From: Monoplex corrugatus
Lineage: Eukaryota > Mollusca > Gastropoda > Littorinimorpha > Ranellidae
Length of the DNA stretch: 64,000 bases
Reading direction: 5' to 3'
Assembly: GCA_030674185.1 (NCBI GenBank)
Contig: JAPXFY010000015.1
Location: 29,563,185 to 29,627,184 of the forward strand
The notes under the pieces are model-generated. The model was given only the letters and a program-made list of their open reading frames with translations, had not been told where the DNA came from and made no database searches. The translations under genes and the position numbers were made by a program. Of the stretch, positions 35,885 to 50,100 are shown one piece after another (positions within the stretch are counted from its first letter, which is position 1; each line of letters begins with the position of its first letter).

Positions 35885-35917
<33 letters not shown>

Positions 35918-36278
35918 TTAGTGTAGTTAGTTGTAGTTATGAGTTAGTTATTAGTTGTATGTTAGTTATAGTTAGTTAGTTAGTTGAGTTAGTTAGATTA
36001 TTAGTTATTAGTATAGTTATTAGTTAGTTAAATTATTAGTTAGTTAGTGGTTTAGTTAGTTGTTAGTTAGTGAGTGTAGTGAGTTAGTGTAGTTAGTTAG
36101 TTGTGAGTTAGTGTAGTTGTTAGTTAGTTAGTTAGTTAGTTAGTTATTAGTTAGTTAGTTGTTAGTTGTAGTTAGTTACTTAGTTATGTAATTACTTAGT
36201 TACTTAGTACTTAGTAGTTAGTTTGTTAGTTAGTTAGTTATTTAGTTGTAGTTAGTTAGTTAGTTAGTTGTTATTGTA

Positions 36279-36327
<49 letters not shown>

Positions 36328-36565
36328 ATAGTTAGTTTAGTTAGTTTAGTTAGTTAGTTAGTTAGTTAGTTAGTATTAGTTATGTTAGTTAGTTAGTTAG
36401 TTAGTTGTTAGTTAGTTTTGTAGTTTTAGTATTAGTAGTTGTTGTTAGTTTAGTTGTTTAGTGTAGTGTAGTGTAGTGTATGATATTAAGTTTAGTTAGT
36501 TAGTTGTTATAGTTAGTTAGTTAGTTGTTAGTTAGTTTGTCAGTTAGTTGCTTAGTTCTTATTAC

Positions 36566-36603
<38 letters not shown>

Positions 36604-37021
36604 GGTTGGTTAGTTAGTTAGTATAGATAGATATTTACGTACTTTAGCTAGTTCGTTGGTATTGAGTTAATTCTGTTTAGTGAGTGAGTGAGTAGTGAAT
36701 GAGTGAGTAGTGATGTGAGTGAGAGAGTGAGTGAGTTGTTGTGAGTGAGTGAATTATTTAGTTAGTTAGTTAGTTGGTTAGTTAGTTAGTTAGTTAGTTT
36801 GTTAGTTGGTTCATTAGTTTAGTTAGTTAGTTTGTTAGCTGGTTGGTTAGTTTCGTTAGATAGTTAGATAGTTCTTTAATTCTTTAGTTCGTTCGCTTCT
36901 TCGTTTGTTCGTTAGTTATATTCGTTAGTTCTTTACTTAGTTGCTTATTGAGTTCGTTAGTTAGTTAGTTCGTTAGTGAGTGAGTGAGTCAGTTAGTTAG
37001 TTAGTTGGTTAGTTAGTTAGC

Positions 37022-37052
<31 letters not shown>

Positions 37053-37138
37053 CTAGTAAGTTAGTAAGTTAGTTAGCTAGTTAGTTACTTAGTTAGTTAG
37101 TTATTTAGTTAGTTACTTAGTTAGTTAGTTAGTGACTC

Positions 37139-37173
<35 letters not shown>

Positions 37174-37215
37174 AGTAATTGAGTTAGTTAGTTAGTTAGT
37201 TAGTTATTTAGTTAT

Positions 37216-37261
<46 letters not shown>

Positions 37262-37437
37262 GCTTAGTTACTTAATTACTTAGTTACTTAGTTAGTTAAT
37301 TAATTAGTTAGTTAGTAGGTTTGTTAGTTGTTAGTTTAGTGAGTGAATGATGAGTGAGTGAGTGAGTGAGTGAGTTGTGTAGTGTGTGAGTGAGTGAGTG
37401 AGTTAGTTTGTTAGTTAGTTAGTTAGTTAGTTAGTTG

Positions 37438-37473
<36 letters not shown>

Positions 37474-38732
37474 GTTACTTGTTAGTTAGTTACTTAGTTA
37501 CTTAGTGAGTTAGTTTGTTAGTTAGTTAGTATTTAGTTTGTTAGTTAGTTAGTTAGTTCGTAAGTTAGTTATAGTTAGTTAGGTAGTTAGTAGTTAGATA
37601 GTTAGTTATTTAGTTAGTTAGTTATTAGTTAGTTAGTTGTTAGTTATTTAGTTAGTTAGTTAGTTAGTTAATTAATTAGTTATTTAATTAGTTAGTTAGT
37701 TAGTTAGTTAGTAGTTAGTTAGTTAGTTAGTTAATTGCTTAGTTGCTTAATTACTTAGTTACTTAGTTACTTAGTTAGTTAGTTAGTTTAGTTAGTTGGT
37801 TGGTTAGTTAGTTAGTATAGATAGATATTTACGTACTTAGCTAGTTCGTTGGTAAGTGAGTTAATTCGTTTGTGAGTGAGTGAGTGAGTGAGTGAATGAG
37901 TGAGTAGTGAGTGAGTGAGAGAGTGAGTGAGTGTGTGAGTGAGTGAATTATTTAGTTAGTTAGTTAGTTGGTTTGTTAGTTAGTTAGTTAGTTAGATATA
38001 TAGTTAGTTAGTTAGTTAATTAGTTAGTTAGTTAGTTAGTCAGTCAGTTAGTCAGTTATTTATTAGTTAGTTAGTATAGTTAGTTGTTAGTTTGTTAGTT
38101 TTTAGTTGTTAGTTAGTTAGTTAGTTATTAGCTATTAGTTAGTTATTACTTATTAGTTAGTTAGTTAGTTTAGTTAGTTAGTTAGTGTTGTTAGTTAGTT
38201 AGTTAGTTGGTTAATTAGTTGGTTGTTGGTTAGTTAGGTATAGATTTATATTTAGTTTAGTTAGTTAGTTAGTAGTGAGTGAGTGAGTGAGTGAGTGAGT
38301 GAGTGAGTTAGTTAGTTAGTTAGTTAGTTTAGTCAGTTAGTATAGATAGATATTTACGTACTTAGCTAGTTCGTTAGTGAGTGAGTTAGTTCGTTGTGAG
38401 TCAATGAGTTGAGCGAGTGAGACTGAATTAGTTAGTTAGTTAGTTAGTCAATTAGTTTGTTAGTTATGTTAGTTTATTAGTTAATTAGTTAGTTTAGTTA
38501 GTTAGTTAATTAGTTAGTTTTTTAATGTTAGTGGTTTGTTTAGTTGGTTGGTTGGTTGGTTAGTTAGTTAGTATATATAGATATTTACGTACCTTAGCTA
38601 GTTCGTTAGTGAGTGAGTTAATTCGTTTGTGATGACTGAGTGAGTGAGTGAAATGAGTGAGTAGTGAGTGAGTGAGAGAGTGAGTGAGTGTGTGTATGAG
38701 TGAATTATTTAGTTAGTTAGTTAGTTAGTTGT

Positions 38733-38801
<69 letters not shown>

Positions 38802-40125
38802 CAATTAGTTAGTTAGTTAGTTAGTAAGTTAGTAAGTTCGTTAGTTAGTTAGTCAGTTAGTTAGTCAGTTAGTTAGTTAGTTAGTTTGTTAGTTAGTCAA
38901 TTAGTTTAGTTAGTTAGTAAGTTAGTAAGTTCGTTAGTTAGTTAGTCAATTAGATAGTTAATTAGTTAATTAGTTAGTTAGTTAGTTAGTCAGTTAGTGT
39001 ATTAGTATTAGTTGTAGTTAGTTAGTTAATTGTTGTTAGTTTGTTAGTTGTTAGTTGTTAGTTAGTTAAGTTAGTTAGTTAGTTAGTTAGTTTGTTAGAT
39101 AGTTAGTTTAGTTTGTTATTTAGTTGTTGGTAGATTAGTTAGTAAAGATTTATATTAGTTAGTTAGTTAGTTAGATAGTGAGTTGAGTAGTGAGTGAGTG
39201 GAGTTGTGTGAGTGAGTGAGTGAGTGAGGTGAGTGAGTGTAGTTAGTTAGTAGTTAGTTAGTATAGTAGTTAGTATAGATAGATATTAGTACTTAGCTAG
39301 TTACGTTAGTGAGTGAGTTAGTTCGTTTGTGAGTAATGAGTGAAGTAGAGTGAATTAGTTAGTTAGTTAGTAATATAGTTTAGTTAGTTTAGTTAGTTAG
39401 TTATTAGTTATTAGTTAGTTAGTTAGTTATTAGTTAGTTAGTTATAGTTAGTTAGTTAGTTAGTTAGTTCGTTTAGTTGGTTAGTTAGTAGTTTGTGTTC
39501 TTAGTTAGTGTAGATTGTAGTTAGTTAGTTATGTTAGTTGGTTATTGGTATTGTTCCTAGTTCGTTAGATGCTAGATAGTTGTTCGTTAATTCGTTAGTT
39601 CGTTCGCTTGTTCATTTGTTCGTTAGTTGTTTCGTTAGTCGTTAGTTCTTTCCTTATTTGCTTATTGAGTTCGTTAGTGAGTGAGTTAGTTCCTTAGTGA
39701 GTGAGTCAGTCAGTTAGTACGTTAGTCAGTTAGTTAGTTAGTTAAATAGTTAGTCAATTAGTTATTTAGTTATTTAGTTAGTTAGTTAGTTAGTTAATTA
39801 ATTAGCTAGTTAGTTAGTTAGTTAGTTACTTAGTTACTTAGTTACTTAGTTACTTAGTTAGTTAGTTAGTTACTTCGTTAGTTAGTTAGTTACTTACTTA
39901 CTTAGTTACTTTGTCAGTTAGTTAGTTAGTTGGTTGGTTGGTTGGTTAGTTAGTTAGTATATATAGATATTTACGTACCTTAGCTAGTTCGTTAGTGAGT
40001 GAGTTAATTCGTTTGTGAGTGACTGAGTGAATGAGTGAATGAGTGAGTAGTGAGTGAGTGAGAGAGTGAGAGAGTGAGAGAGTGAGTGAGTGAGTGAGAG
40101 TGAGTGAATTAGTTAGTTAGTTAGT

Positions 40126-40156
<31 letters not shown>

Positions 40157-40459
40157 TTAGTCAGTTAGTTAGTTAGTTAGTTACTTAGTTAGTTAGTTAG
40201 TTAGTTGGTTTATTATTAGTTAGTTGGTTAGTTGGTTCATTAGTTTAGTTGGTTAGTTTGTTTATTGGTTCGTTAGTTCGTTAGCTAGTTTGATAGTTCG
40301 TTAATTCGTTAGTTCGTTCGCTTGTTCGTTTGTTCGTAAGTTATTTCGTTAGTTCGTTAGTTCTTTACTTAGTTGCTTATTGAGTTCGTTAGTTAGTTAG
40401 TTCGTTAGTTAGTGAGTGAGTCAGTTAGTTAGTTTATTAGTTAGTTAGTTAGTTAGTTA

Positions 40460-40497
<38 letters not shown>

Positions 40498-40894
40498 GGT
40501 TGGTTCGTTGGTTGGTTGATTGGTTGGTTGGTTGGTTAGTTGGTTAGTTATTTGGTTAGTTAATTGGTTAGTTACTTGGTTAGTTAGTTAGTTAGTAAGT
40601 TAGTTAGTTATTAGTTAGTTTGTAGGTTGGTTGGTTGGTTGGTTGGTTGGTTAGTTGGTTAGTTGGTTAGTTGATTAGTTACCTGGTTAGTTAGTTAGTT
40701 AGTTAGTTAGTTGGTTGGTTGGTTGGTTGGTTGGTTTCTTAGTTGGTTAGTTGATTAGTTGGTTCGTTGGTTCGTTGGTTTGTTGGTTCGTTGGTTCGTT
40801 AGATAGTTAGATACTTAGTTCGTTAGTTCGTTAGTTCGTTCGCTTGTTCGTTAGTTCGTTAGTTATTGCGTTAGTTCGTTAGTTCTTTACTTAG
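33779..40894 (+). repeat. TTAG higher-order satellite array, right block
   Basis: Tetranucleotide satellite with cores at about 33780, 34087, 36620, 37815, 38340, 38570, 39290 and 39957. TTCG modules lie near 36840, 39560 and 40266. The stretches 34320-36580, 38050-38260 and 38990-39560 are poorly phased, with many one- and two-base slips and degraded modules (for example at 34320 and 35610). The rest is almost perfectly phased. No gene is present. Confidence 0.9.
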
Positions 40895-40896
40895 TT

Positions 40897-41100
40897 GCTT
40901 AGTTCGTTCGATCGGTCGGTCGTTCGGTCTTTTCTTCGTTCGTTCGTTCGTTCGTTCGTTCGTTCGTTCGTTCGTTCGTTCGTTCGTTCGTTCGTTCGTT
41001 CGTTCGTTCGTTCGTTCGTTCGTTCGTTCGTTCGTTCTTCGTTCGTTCGTTCGTTCGTTTCGTTCGTTCGCTCGTTCGTTCGTTCGTTATTTCGTTAGTT
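40897..41100 (+). repeat. TTCG tetranucleotide block
   Basis: Entered by TTCGATCGGTCGGTCG and continued as an almost pure TTCG run. The flanks on both sides match those of the blocks at 12442 and 23884. Confidence 0.9.
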
Positions 41101-41251
41101 CTTTCTTTCGTTAGTTGGTTAGTTAGCTTGTTTGTTTGTTGGTTAGTTTGTTAGTTTGTTAGTATAGATAGATTCTTACTTACTTATTGAGTTCGTTAGT
41201 GGTTGAGTTAGTTCGTTAGTGAGTGATGAGTGATTTAGTCAGTCAGTTAGT

Positions 41252-41302
<51 letters not shown>

Positions 41303-41303
41303 A

Positions 41304-41346
<43 letters not shown>

Positions 41347-43160
41347 GTTAGTTAGTTTGTTAGTTAGTATAGATAGATATTTACGGACTTAGCCAGTTCG
41401 TTAATGAGTGAGTTAGTCCGTTTATGAGTGAGTGAGTGAGTGAATGAGTGAGTAGCAAGTGAGTGACTGAGTCAGTTAATTAAATGGTTCGTTACTTAGT
41501 TAGTTAGTTAGGTAGTGAGTTATTGAGTTAGAGAGTTAGTTAGTAATTAAGTAGTTAGTTAGTTTTAGTTAGTTAGTTAGTTAGTTAGTTAGATAGTTAG
41601 ATAGTTAGTTAGTTAGTTAGTTAGTTAATTAGTTAGTAGTTAGTTGGTTAGTTAGGTTTAGTTGGTTAGTTGGGTAGTTCGTTCCTTAGTTCGTTAGATA
41701 GCTAGATAGTTTGTTCGTTAATTCGTTAGTTCGTTCGCTTGTTCATTTGTTCGTTAGATATTTTGTTAGTTCGTTAGTTCTTTCCTTAGTTGCTTATTGA
41801 GTTCTTTAGTGAGTGAGTTAGTTCCTTAGTGAGTCAGTCAGTCAGTTAGTTAGTTAGTCAGTTAGTTAGTTTAGTGAGTGAGTGGAGTGAGTGAGAGAGT
41901 GAGTGAGTGAGTGAGTGAGTGAGTAGTTAGTGAGTTAGTGAGTTAATTCGTTAGTTAGTTAGTATAGATAGATATTTACGTACTTAGCTAGTGAGTTAGT
42001 GAGTGAGTTAGTTCGTTTGTGTGTCAATGAGTGAGCCAGTGAGAGTTAAATTGTTAGTAGTTAGTTGGTTAGTTAGGTTTAGTTGGTTAGTTGGGTAGTT
42101 CGTTCCTTAGTTCGTTAGATAGCTAAATAGTTTGTTCGTTAATTCGTTAGTTCGTTCGCTTGTTCATTTGTTCGTTAGATATTTTGTTAGTTCGTTAGTT
42201 CTTTCCTTAGTTGCTTATTGAGTTCTTTAGTGAGTGAGTTAGTTCCTTAGTGAGTCAGTCAGTCAGTTAGTTAGTTAGTCAGTTAGTTAGTTAGTGAGTG
42301 AGTGAGTGAGTGAGTGAGTGAGTGAGAGAGTGAGTGAGTGAGTGAGTGAGTGAGTTAGTGAGTTAGTGAGTTAATTCGTTAGTTAGTCAGTTAGTATAGA
42401 TAGATATTTACGTACTTAGCTAGTGAGTTAGTGAGTGAGTTAGCTCGTTTGTGTGTCAATGAGTGAGCCAGTGAGAGTTAATTAGTTAGTTAGTTAGTCA
42501 ATTAGTTTGTTAGTTAGTTAGTTACTTACTTAGTTAATTAGTTAGTTTGTTTTAGTTAGTTATTAGTTACTTTGTTAGTTAGTTAGTTAGTTAGTTTACT
42601 TAGTTAGTTAATTAGTTAGTTAGTTAGTCAATTAGTTAGCTAGTTAATTAGTTAGTTAGTATTAGTTAGTTAGTTAGGAAGTTAGTTAGTTAGTTACTTA
42701 CTTACTTACTTACTTACTTACCTACTTACTTAGTTAGTTGGTTGGTTAGTTGGTTGGTTGGTTAGTTAGTTACCGTAGATAGATATTTACTTACTTTAGC
42801 TAGTTCGTTAGTGAGTGAGTTAATTCGTTTGTGAATGAGTGAGTGAGTGAATGAGTGAGTAGTGAGTGAGTGAGAGAGTGAGTGAGTGTGTGAGTGAGTG
42901 AATTATTTAGTTAGTTAGTTATTTGGTTAGTTAGTTAGTTAGTTAGTTAGTTAGGTGTTTGTTAGTTAGTTAGTTAGGTAGGTAGTTAGTTAGTTAGTTA
43001 GTTAGTTAATTAGTTAGTTAGTTAGTTGGTTGGTTGGTTGGTTTGTTGGTTGGTTGGTTAGTTAGTTGGTTAGTTGGTTAGTTACTTGGTTAGTTACTTG
43101 TTAGTTAGTTAGTTAGTTATTTAGTTAGTTAGTTAGTTAGTTAGTTGGTTGGTTGCTTGG

Positions 43161-43199
<39 letters not shown>

Positions 43200-43288
43200 T
43201 TGTTAGTTAGTTCGTTGGTTCGTTGGTTCGTTGGTTCCTTGTTCGTTTGTTCGTTAGTTATTTCGTTAGTTCGTTAGTTTTTACTTAG
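41101..43288 (+). repeat. TTAG satellite including a recent tandem duplication
   Basis: A copy of about 420-430 bp is repeated in tandem: 41636-42055 and 42056-42480. Both start at AGTAGTTAGTTGGTTAG, contain GGGTAGTTCGTTCCTTAG and TAGATATTTTGTTAG, and end at GTGTGTCAATGAGTGAGCC. The copies differ at few positions, so the duplication is recent. An intact paralogue of the 16308 LINE insertion site lies at about 41468. No gene is present. Confidence 0.87.
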
Positions 43289-43290
43289 TT

Positions 43291-43495
43291 GCTTAGTTCG
43301 TTCGATCGGTCGGTCGTTCGGTCTTTTCTTCGTTCGTTCGTTCGTTCGTTCGTTCGTTCCGTTCGTCCGTTCCGTCGTGTCGTCCGTGTCGTTCGTCCGT
43401 TCGTCGTTCGTCCGTGTCGTTCGTCCGTTCGTCCGTTCGTCCGTTCGTCCGTTCGTCCGTTCGTCCGTTCGTCGTTCGTTCGTTCGTTCTTTTGT
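43291..43495 (+). repeat. TTCG/TCCG tetranucleotide block
   Basis: The same entry sequence as the other TTCG blocks, but most units have changed to TCCG. This parallels the block at 15842, suggesting that the two share a variant ancestor. Confidence 0.88.
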
Positions 43496-44136
43496 TAGTT
43501 CGTTCGTTCGTTAGTTGTTTAGTTAGCTTGTTTGTTTGTTGGTTAGTTTGTTAGTTTGTTAGTATAGATAGATTCTTACTTATTGAGTTTGTTAGTGAGT
43601 GAGTTAGTTCGTTAGTGAGTGATGAGTGATTTAGTCAGTCAGTTAGTTAGTTTGTTAGTTAGTTAGTTAGTTACTTAGTTAGTTACTTAGTTAGTTACTT
43701 AGTTATATTACTTAGTTAGTTACTTAGATTAGATTACTTAGTTAGTTACTTAGTTAGTTACTTAGTTAGTTGGTTGGTTGGTTAGTTAGTATAGATAGAT
43801 ATTTACGTACTTAGCCAGTTCGTTAGTGAGTGAGTGATTTCGTTTTTGAGTGACTGAGTGAATGAGTGAGTGAGTGAGTAGTGAGTGAGTGAGTGAGTTT
43901 GTTAATTAGTTAGTTAGTTGGTTGGTTAGTTAGTTAGTTGGTTGGTTAGTTAGTTTTAATTAGTTAGTTAGTTACTTAGTTACTTAGTAACTTAGTTAAT
44001 TACTTAGTTAGTTAGTTACTTAGTATCGATAGATATTTACGTACTTAGCTAGTTCGTTAGTGAGTAAGTTAGTTCGTTTCTGATGATGAGTGAGTGAGTG
44101 AGTGAGTGATGAGTATTAGTTAGTTAATTAGTCAAT
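43496..44136 (+). repeat. Last part of the TTAG satellite
   Basis: TTAG repeats with cores near 43790 and 44025. The array stops at AGTCAATTATA and passes directly into the A/B satellite with no unique sequence between them. Confidence 0.9.
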
Positions 44137-47100
44137 TATACACCGCAAGTACACTTACACACAGCTATGAGGGATTAGAGCAATTCACACAAGACATTCG
44201 TCGCATGTTCAAGATTGACAAAGTCTTTTATTTTTGAACTGACCAAACACACACATATAGACAAGACAGAAGATATATAGGGTTGTTTCCAAAGCATATA
44301 GGTAACAGTAAAGGAAATAAGGGGATCAGGGAGATATTTTCAAGATGAACAAGGATGGTAAGTCTTGAGAGTCACGTAGGAGTTATCTCCATGTTGTAGA
44401 ATTTCTCAAAATCCAATTTTCTTTGTGCACCGATTGAGATAGCATAGAAACAGCCACAATGCACAAAAGTGTACGCTCAGAACATTCCCCAATAAAGGAA
44501 TGCGCAAGCCTACCGTTGTACCCAGCAACTACACCTACACACAACTCTTATGGTGGAGACAAATGCATACAACATATTGGTGTCATGTTCAAGTCTGACA
44601 TAGTCTTTTATTCTTGAACTCACCATACACACACATAATAGAGAAGACAGAACATATACGGGGTTGCTTCCCTTACGTATAGGTAACATTAAAGGAAATA
44701 AGAGGAAGCAGGGAGAATCTTTTAAGATTAACCAAGGATTGCAACTCTTGAGAGTCAAGTAGGAGTTATCTCCCATGTCGTAGATTTCCTCAAAATCCAA
44801 CATAGTTTGAGGCACTCATTCACCTTGCATAGAAGCAGCCCAAACGCACAAAACTGTAAGTTCAGAATATTCCCCAATAAAGGAATATCGAAGCCTACCT
44901 TTATACACCGCAACTACACTTACACACAGCTATGAGGGATTAGAGCAATTCACACAAGACATTCGTCGCATGTTCAAGATTGACAAAGTCTTTTATTTTT
45001 GAACTGACCAAACACACACATATAGACAAGACAGAAGATATATAGGGTTGTTTCCAAAGCATATAGGTAACAGTAAAGGAAATAAGAGGGAATCAGGGAG
45101 AATTTTTCAAGATTAACCAAGGATGGTAACTCTTGAGAGTCACGTAGGAGGTATCTCCCATGTTGTAGAATTTCTCAAAATCCAATCTTCTTTGCGGCAC
45201 AGATTCAGCTAGCATAGAAACAGCCACAAAGCACAAAAGTGTACGCTCAGAACATTCCCCAATAAAGGAATGCGCAAGCCTACCGTTATACCCAGCAACT
45301 ACACCTACATACAACTATGATGGTGGAGAGAAATGCATACAACATATTGGTGTTATGTTCAAGTCTGACATAGTCTTTTATTCTTGAACTCATCCTACAC
45401 ACACATAATACGGAAGACAGAACATATACGGGTTGCTTCCCAGACATATAGGTAACATTAAAGGAAATAAGAGGGAAACAGGGAGAATCTTTTAAGATTA
45501 ACCAAGGATTGCAACTCTTGAGAGTCAAGTAGGAGTTATCTCCCATGTCGTAGATTTCCTCAAAATCCAACATAGTTTGAGGCACTCATTCACCTAGCAT
45601 AGAAGCAGCCAAAACGCACAAAACTGTAAGTTCAGAATATTCCCCAATAAAGGATTACCGAAGCCTACCTTTATACACCACAACTACACCTACACACAAC
45701 TATGAGGGATTAGAGCAATTCACACAAGAATTCGTCGCATGTTCAAGATTGAGAAAGTCCTTTATTTTTGAACTGATCAAACACACACAAAGACAGAAGA
45801 TATATAGGGTTGTTTCCAAAGCATATAGGTAACAGTAAAGGAAATAAGAGGAATCATGGAGATTTTTCAAGATGAACCAAGGATGGTAACTCTTGAGAGT
45901 CACGTAGGAGTTATCTCCCATGTTGTAGAATTTCTCAAAATCCAATCTTCTTTGCGGCAAGATTCAGCTAGCATAGAAACAGCCACAAAGCACAAAACTG
46001 TACTCTCAGAACATTCCCCAATAAAGGAATGCGCAAGCTACCGTTGTACCCAGCAACTACACCTACACACAACTTGATGGTGGAGAGAAATGCATACAAC
46101 ATATTGGTGTCATGTTCAAGACTGACATAGTCTTTTATTCTTGAACTCACCATACACACACATAATACGGAAGACAGAACATATACGGGTTGCTTCCCAG
46201 ACATATAGGTAACATTAAAGGAAATAAGAGGGAAAAGGGAGAATCTTTTACATTAACCAAGGATTGCAACTCTTGAGAGTCAAGTAGGAGTTATCTCCCA
46301 TGTCGTAGATTTCCTCAAATCCAACATAGTTTGAGGCACTCATTCACCTAGCATAGAAGCAGCCCAAACGCACAAAACTGTAAGTTCAGAATATTCCCCA
46401 ATAAAGGAATATCGAAGCCTACCTTTATACACCGCAACTACACTTACACACAGCTATGCATGATTAGAGCAATTCACACAAGACATTCGTCGCATGTTCA
46501 AGATTGACAAGTCTTTTCTTTTTGAACTGACCAAACACACACATATAGACAAGACAGAAGATATATAGGGTTGTTTCCAAAGCATATAGGTAACAGTAAA
46601 GGAAATAAGAGGGAATCAGGGAGATTTTTCAAGATGAACCAAGGATGGTAACTCTTGAGAGTCACGTAGGAGTTATCTCCCATGTTGTAGAATTTCTCAA
46701 AATCCAATCTTCTTTGCGGCACAGATTCAGCTAGCATAGAAACAGCCACAAAGCACAAAACTGTACGCTCAGAACATTCCCCAATAAAGGAATGCGCAAG
46801 CCTACCGTTGTACCCAGCAACTACACCTACACACAACTATGATGGTGGAGAGAAATGCATACAACATATTGGTGTCATGTTCAAGTCTGACATTAGTCTT
46901 TTATTCTTGAACTCATCCATACACACACATAATACGGAAGACAGAACATATACGGGTTGCTTCCCAGACATATAGGTAACATTAAAGGAAATAAGAGGGA
47001 AGACAGGGAGAATCTTTTAAGATTAACCAAGGATTGCAACTCTTGAGAGTCAGTAGGAGTTATCTCCCATGTCGTAGATTTCCTCAAAATCCAACATAGT

Positions 47101-50100
47101 TTAAGGCACTCATTCACCTAGCATAGAAGCAGCCAAAACGCACAAAACTGTAAGTTCAGAATATTCCCCAATAAAGGAATACCGAAGCCTACCTTTATAC
47201 ACCGCAACTACACCTACACACAACTATGAGGGATTAGAGCAATTCACACAAGACATTCGTCGCATGTTCAAGATTGACAAAGTCTTTTATTTTTGAACTG
47301 ACCAAACACACACATATAGACAAGACAGAAGATATATAGGGTTGTTTCCAAAGCATATAGGTAACAGTAAAGGAAATAAGAGGGAATCAGGAGATTTTTT
47401 CAAGATGAACCAAGGATGGTAACTCTTGAGAGTCACGTAGGAGTTATCTCCCATGTTGTAAATTTCTCAAAATCCAATCTTCTTTGCGGCACAGATTCAG
47501 CTAGCATAGAAACAGCCACAAAGCACAAAACTGTACGCTCAGAACATTCCCCAATAAAGGAATGCGCAAGCGTACCGTTGTACCCAGCAACTACACCTAC
47601 ACACAACTATGATGGTGGAGAGAAATGCATACAACATATTGGTGTCATGTTCAAGACTGACATAGTCTTTTATTCTTGAACTCACCATACACACACATAA
47701 TAGGAAGACAGAACATATACGGGGTTGCTTCCCAGACATATAGGTAACATTAAAGGAAATAAGAGGGAAAAGGGAGAATCTTTTAAGATTAACCAAGGAT
47801 TGCAACTCTTGAGAGTCAAGTAGGAGTTATCTCCCATGTCGTAGATTTCCTCAAAATCCAACATAGTTTGAGGCACTCATTCACCTAGCATAGAAGCAGC
47901 CCAAACGCACAAAACTGTAAGTTCAGAATATTCCCCAATAAAGGAATATACCGAAGCCTACCTTTATACACCGCAACTACACTACACACAACTATGAGGG
48001 ATTAGAGCAATTCACACAAGACATTCGTCGCATGTTCAAGATTGACAAGTCTTTTCTTTTTGAACTGACCAAACACACACATATAGACAAGACAGAAGAT
48101 ATATAGGGTTGTTTCCAAAGCATATAGGTAACAGTAAAGGAAATAAGAGGGAATCAGGGAGAATTTTTCAAGATGAACCAAGGATGGTAACTCTTGAGAG
48201 TCACGTAGGAGTTATCTCCCATGTTGTAGAATTTCTCAAAATCCAATCTTCTTTGCGGCACAGATTCAGCTAGCATAGAAACAGCCACAAAGCACAAAAC
48301 TGTAGCTCAGAACATTCCCCAATAAAGGAATGCGCAAGCCTACCGTTATACCCAGCAACTACACCTACACACAACTATGATGGTGGTAGAGAAATGCATA
48401 CAACATATTGGTGTCATGTTCAAGTCTGACATAGTCTTTTATTCTTGAACTCACCTACACACACATAATACGGAAGACAGAACATATACAGGGTGCTTCC
48501 AGACATATAGGTAACATTAAAGGAAATAAGAGGGAAGAAGGGAGAATCTTTTAAGATTAACCAAGGATTGCAACTCTTGAGAGTCACGTAGGAGTTATCT
48601 CCCATGTGTAGATTTCCTCAAAATCCAACATAGTTTGAGGCACTCATTCACCTAGCATAGAAGCAGCCAAAACGCACAAAACTGTAAGTTCAGAATATTC
48701 CCCAATAAAGGAATACGAAGCCTACCTTTATACACCGCAACTACACTACACACAACTATGAGGGGATTAGAGCAATCACACAAGACATATTGTCGCATGT
48801 TCAAGATTGACAAGTCTTTTATTTTTGAACTGACCAAACACACACATAAGACAGAAGAATATATAGGGTTGTTTCCAAAGCATATAGGTAACAGTAAAGG
48901 AAATAAGAGGGAATCAGGGAGATTTTTCAAGATGAACCAAGGATGGTAACTCTTGAGAGTCACGTAGGAGTTATCTCCCATGTTGTAGAATTTCTCAAAA
49001 TCCAATCTTCTTTGCGGCACAGATTCAGCTAGCATAGAAACAGCCACAAAGCACAAAACTGTACGCTCAGAACATTCCCCAATAAAGGAATGCCAAGCTA
49101 CCGTTGTACCCAGCAACTACACCTACACACAACTATGATGGTGGAGAGAAATGCATACAACATATTGGTGTCATGTTCAAGACTGACATAGTCTTTTATT
49201 CTTGAACTCACCATACACACACATAATACGGAAGACAGAACATATACGGGTTGCTTCCAGACATATAGGTAACATTAAAGGAAATAAGAGGGAAACAGGG
49301 AGAATCTTTTAAGATTAACCAAGGATTGCAACTCTTGAGAGTCAAGTAGGAGTTATCTCCCATGTCGTAGATTTCCTCAAAATCCAACATAGTTTGAGGC
49401 ACTCATTCACCTAGCATAGAAGCAGCCAAAACGCACAAAACTGTAAGTTCAGAATATTCCCCAATAAAGGAATACGAAGCCTACCTTTATACACCGCAAC
49501 TACACCTACACACAACTATGAGGATTAGAGAATTCACACAAGACATTCGTCGCATGTTCAAGATTGACAAAGTCTTTTATTTTTGAACTGACCAAACACA
49601 CACATATAGACAGACAGAAGATATATAGGGTTGTTTCCAAGCATATAGGTAACAGTAAAGGAAATAAGAGGGAATCAGGGAGAATTTTTCAAGATGAACC
49701 AAGGATGGTAACTCTTGAGAGTCACGTAGGAGTTATCTCCCATGTTGTAGAATTTCTCAAAATCCAATCTTCTTTGCGGCACAGATTCAGCTAGCATAGA
49801 AACAGCCACAAAGCACAAAACTGTACGCTCAGAACATTCCCCAATAAAGGAATGCGCAAGCCTACCGTTGTACCAGCAACTACACCTACACACAACTATG
49901 ATGGTGGAGAGAAATGCATACAACATATTGGTGTCATGTTCAAGACTGACATAGTCTTTTATTCTTGAACTCACCATACACACACATAATACGGAAGACA
50001 GAACATATACGGGGTTGCTTCCCAGACATATAGGTAACATTAAAGGAAATAAGAGGGAAGAAGGGAGAATCTTTTAAGATTAACCAAGGATTGCAACTCT

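Noticed and set aside
44587..44625. Satellite monomer as a tRNA-derived SINE (GTTCAAG resembling a B box)
   Set aside because: There is no A box at the expected distance, no tail, and the copies are strictly tandem. The motif is better explained as one arm of the dyad.
48652..49116. 154-codon minus-strand frame as a host gene
   Set aside because: It lies within the A/B satellite and recurs in pieces in every monomer. Differences between monomer types mostly change the protein, and frames are broken at different places.
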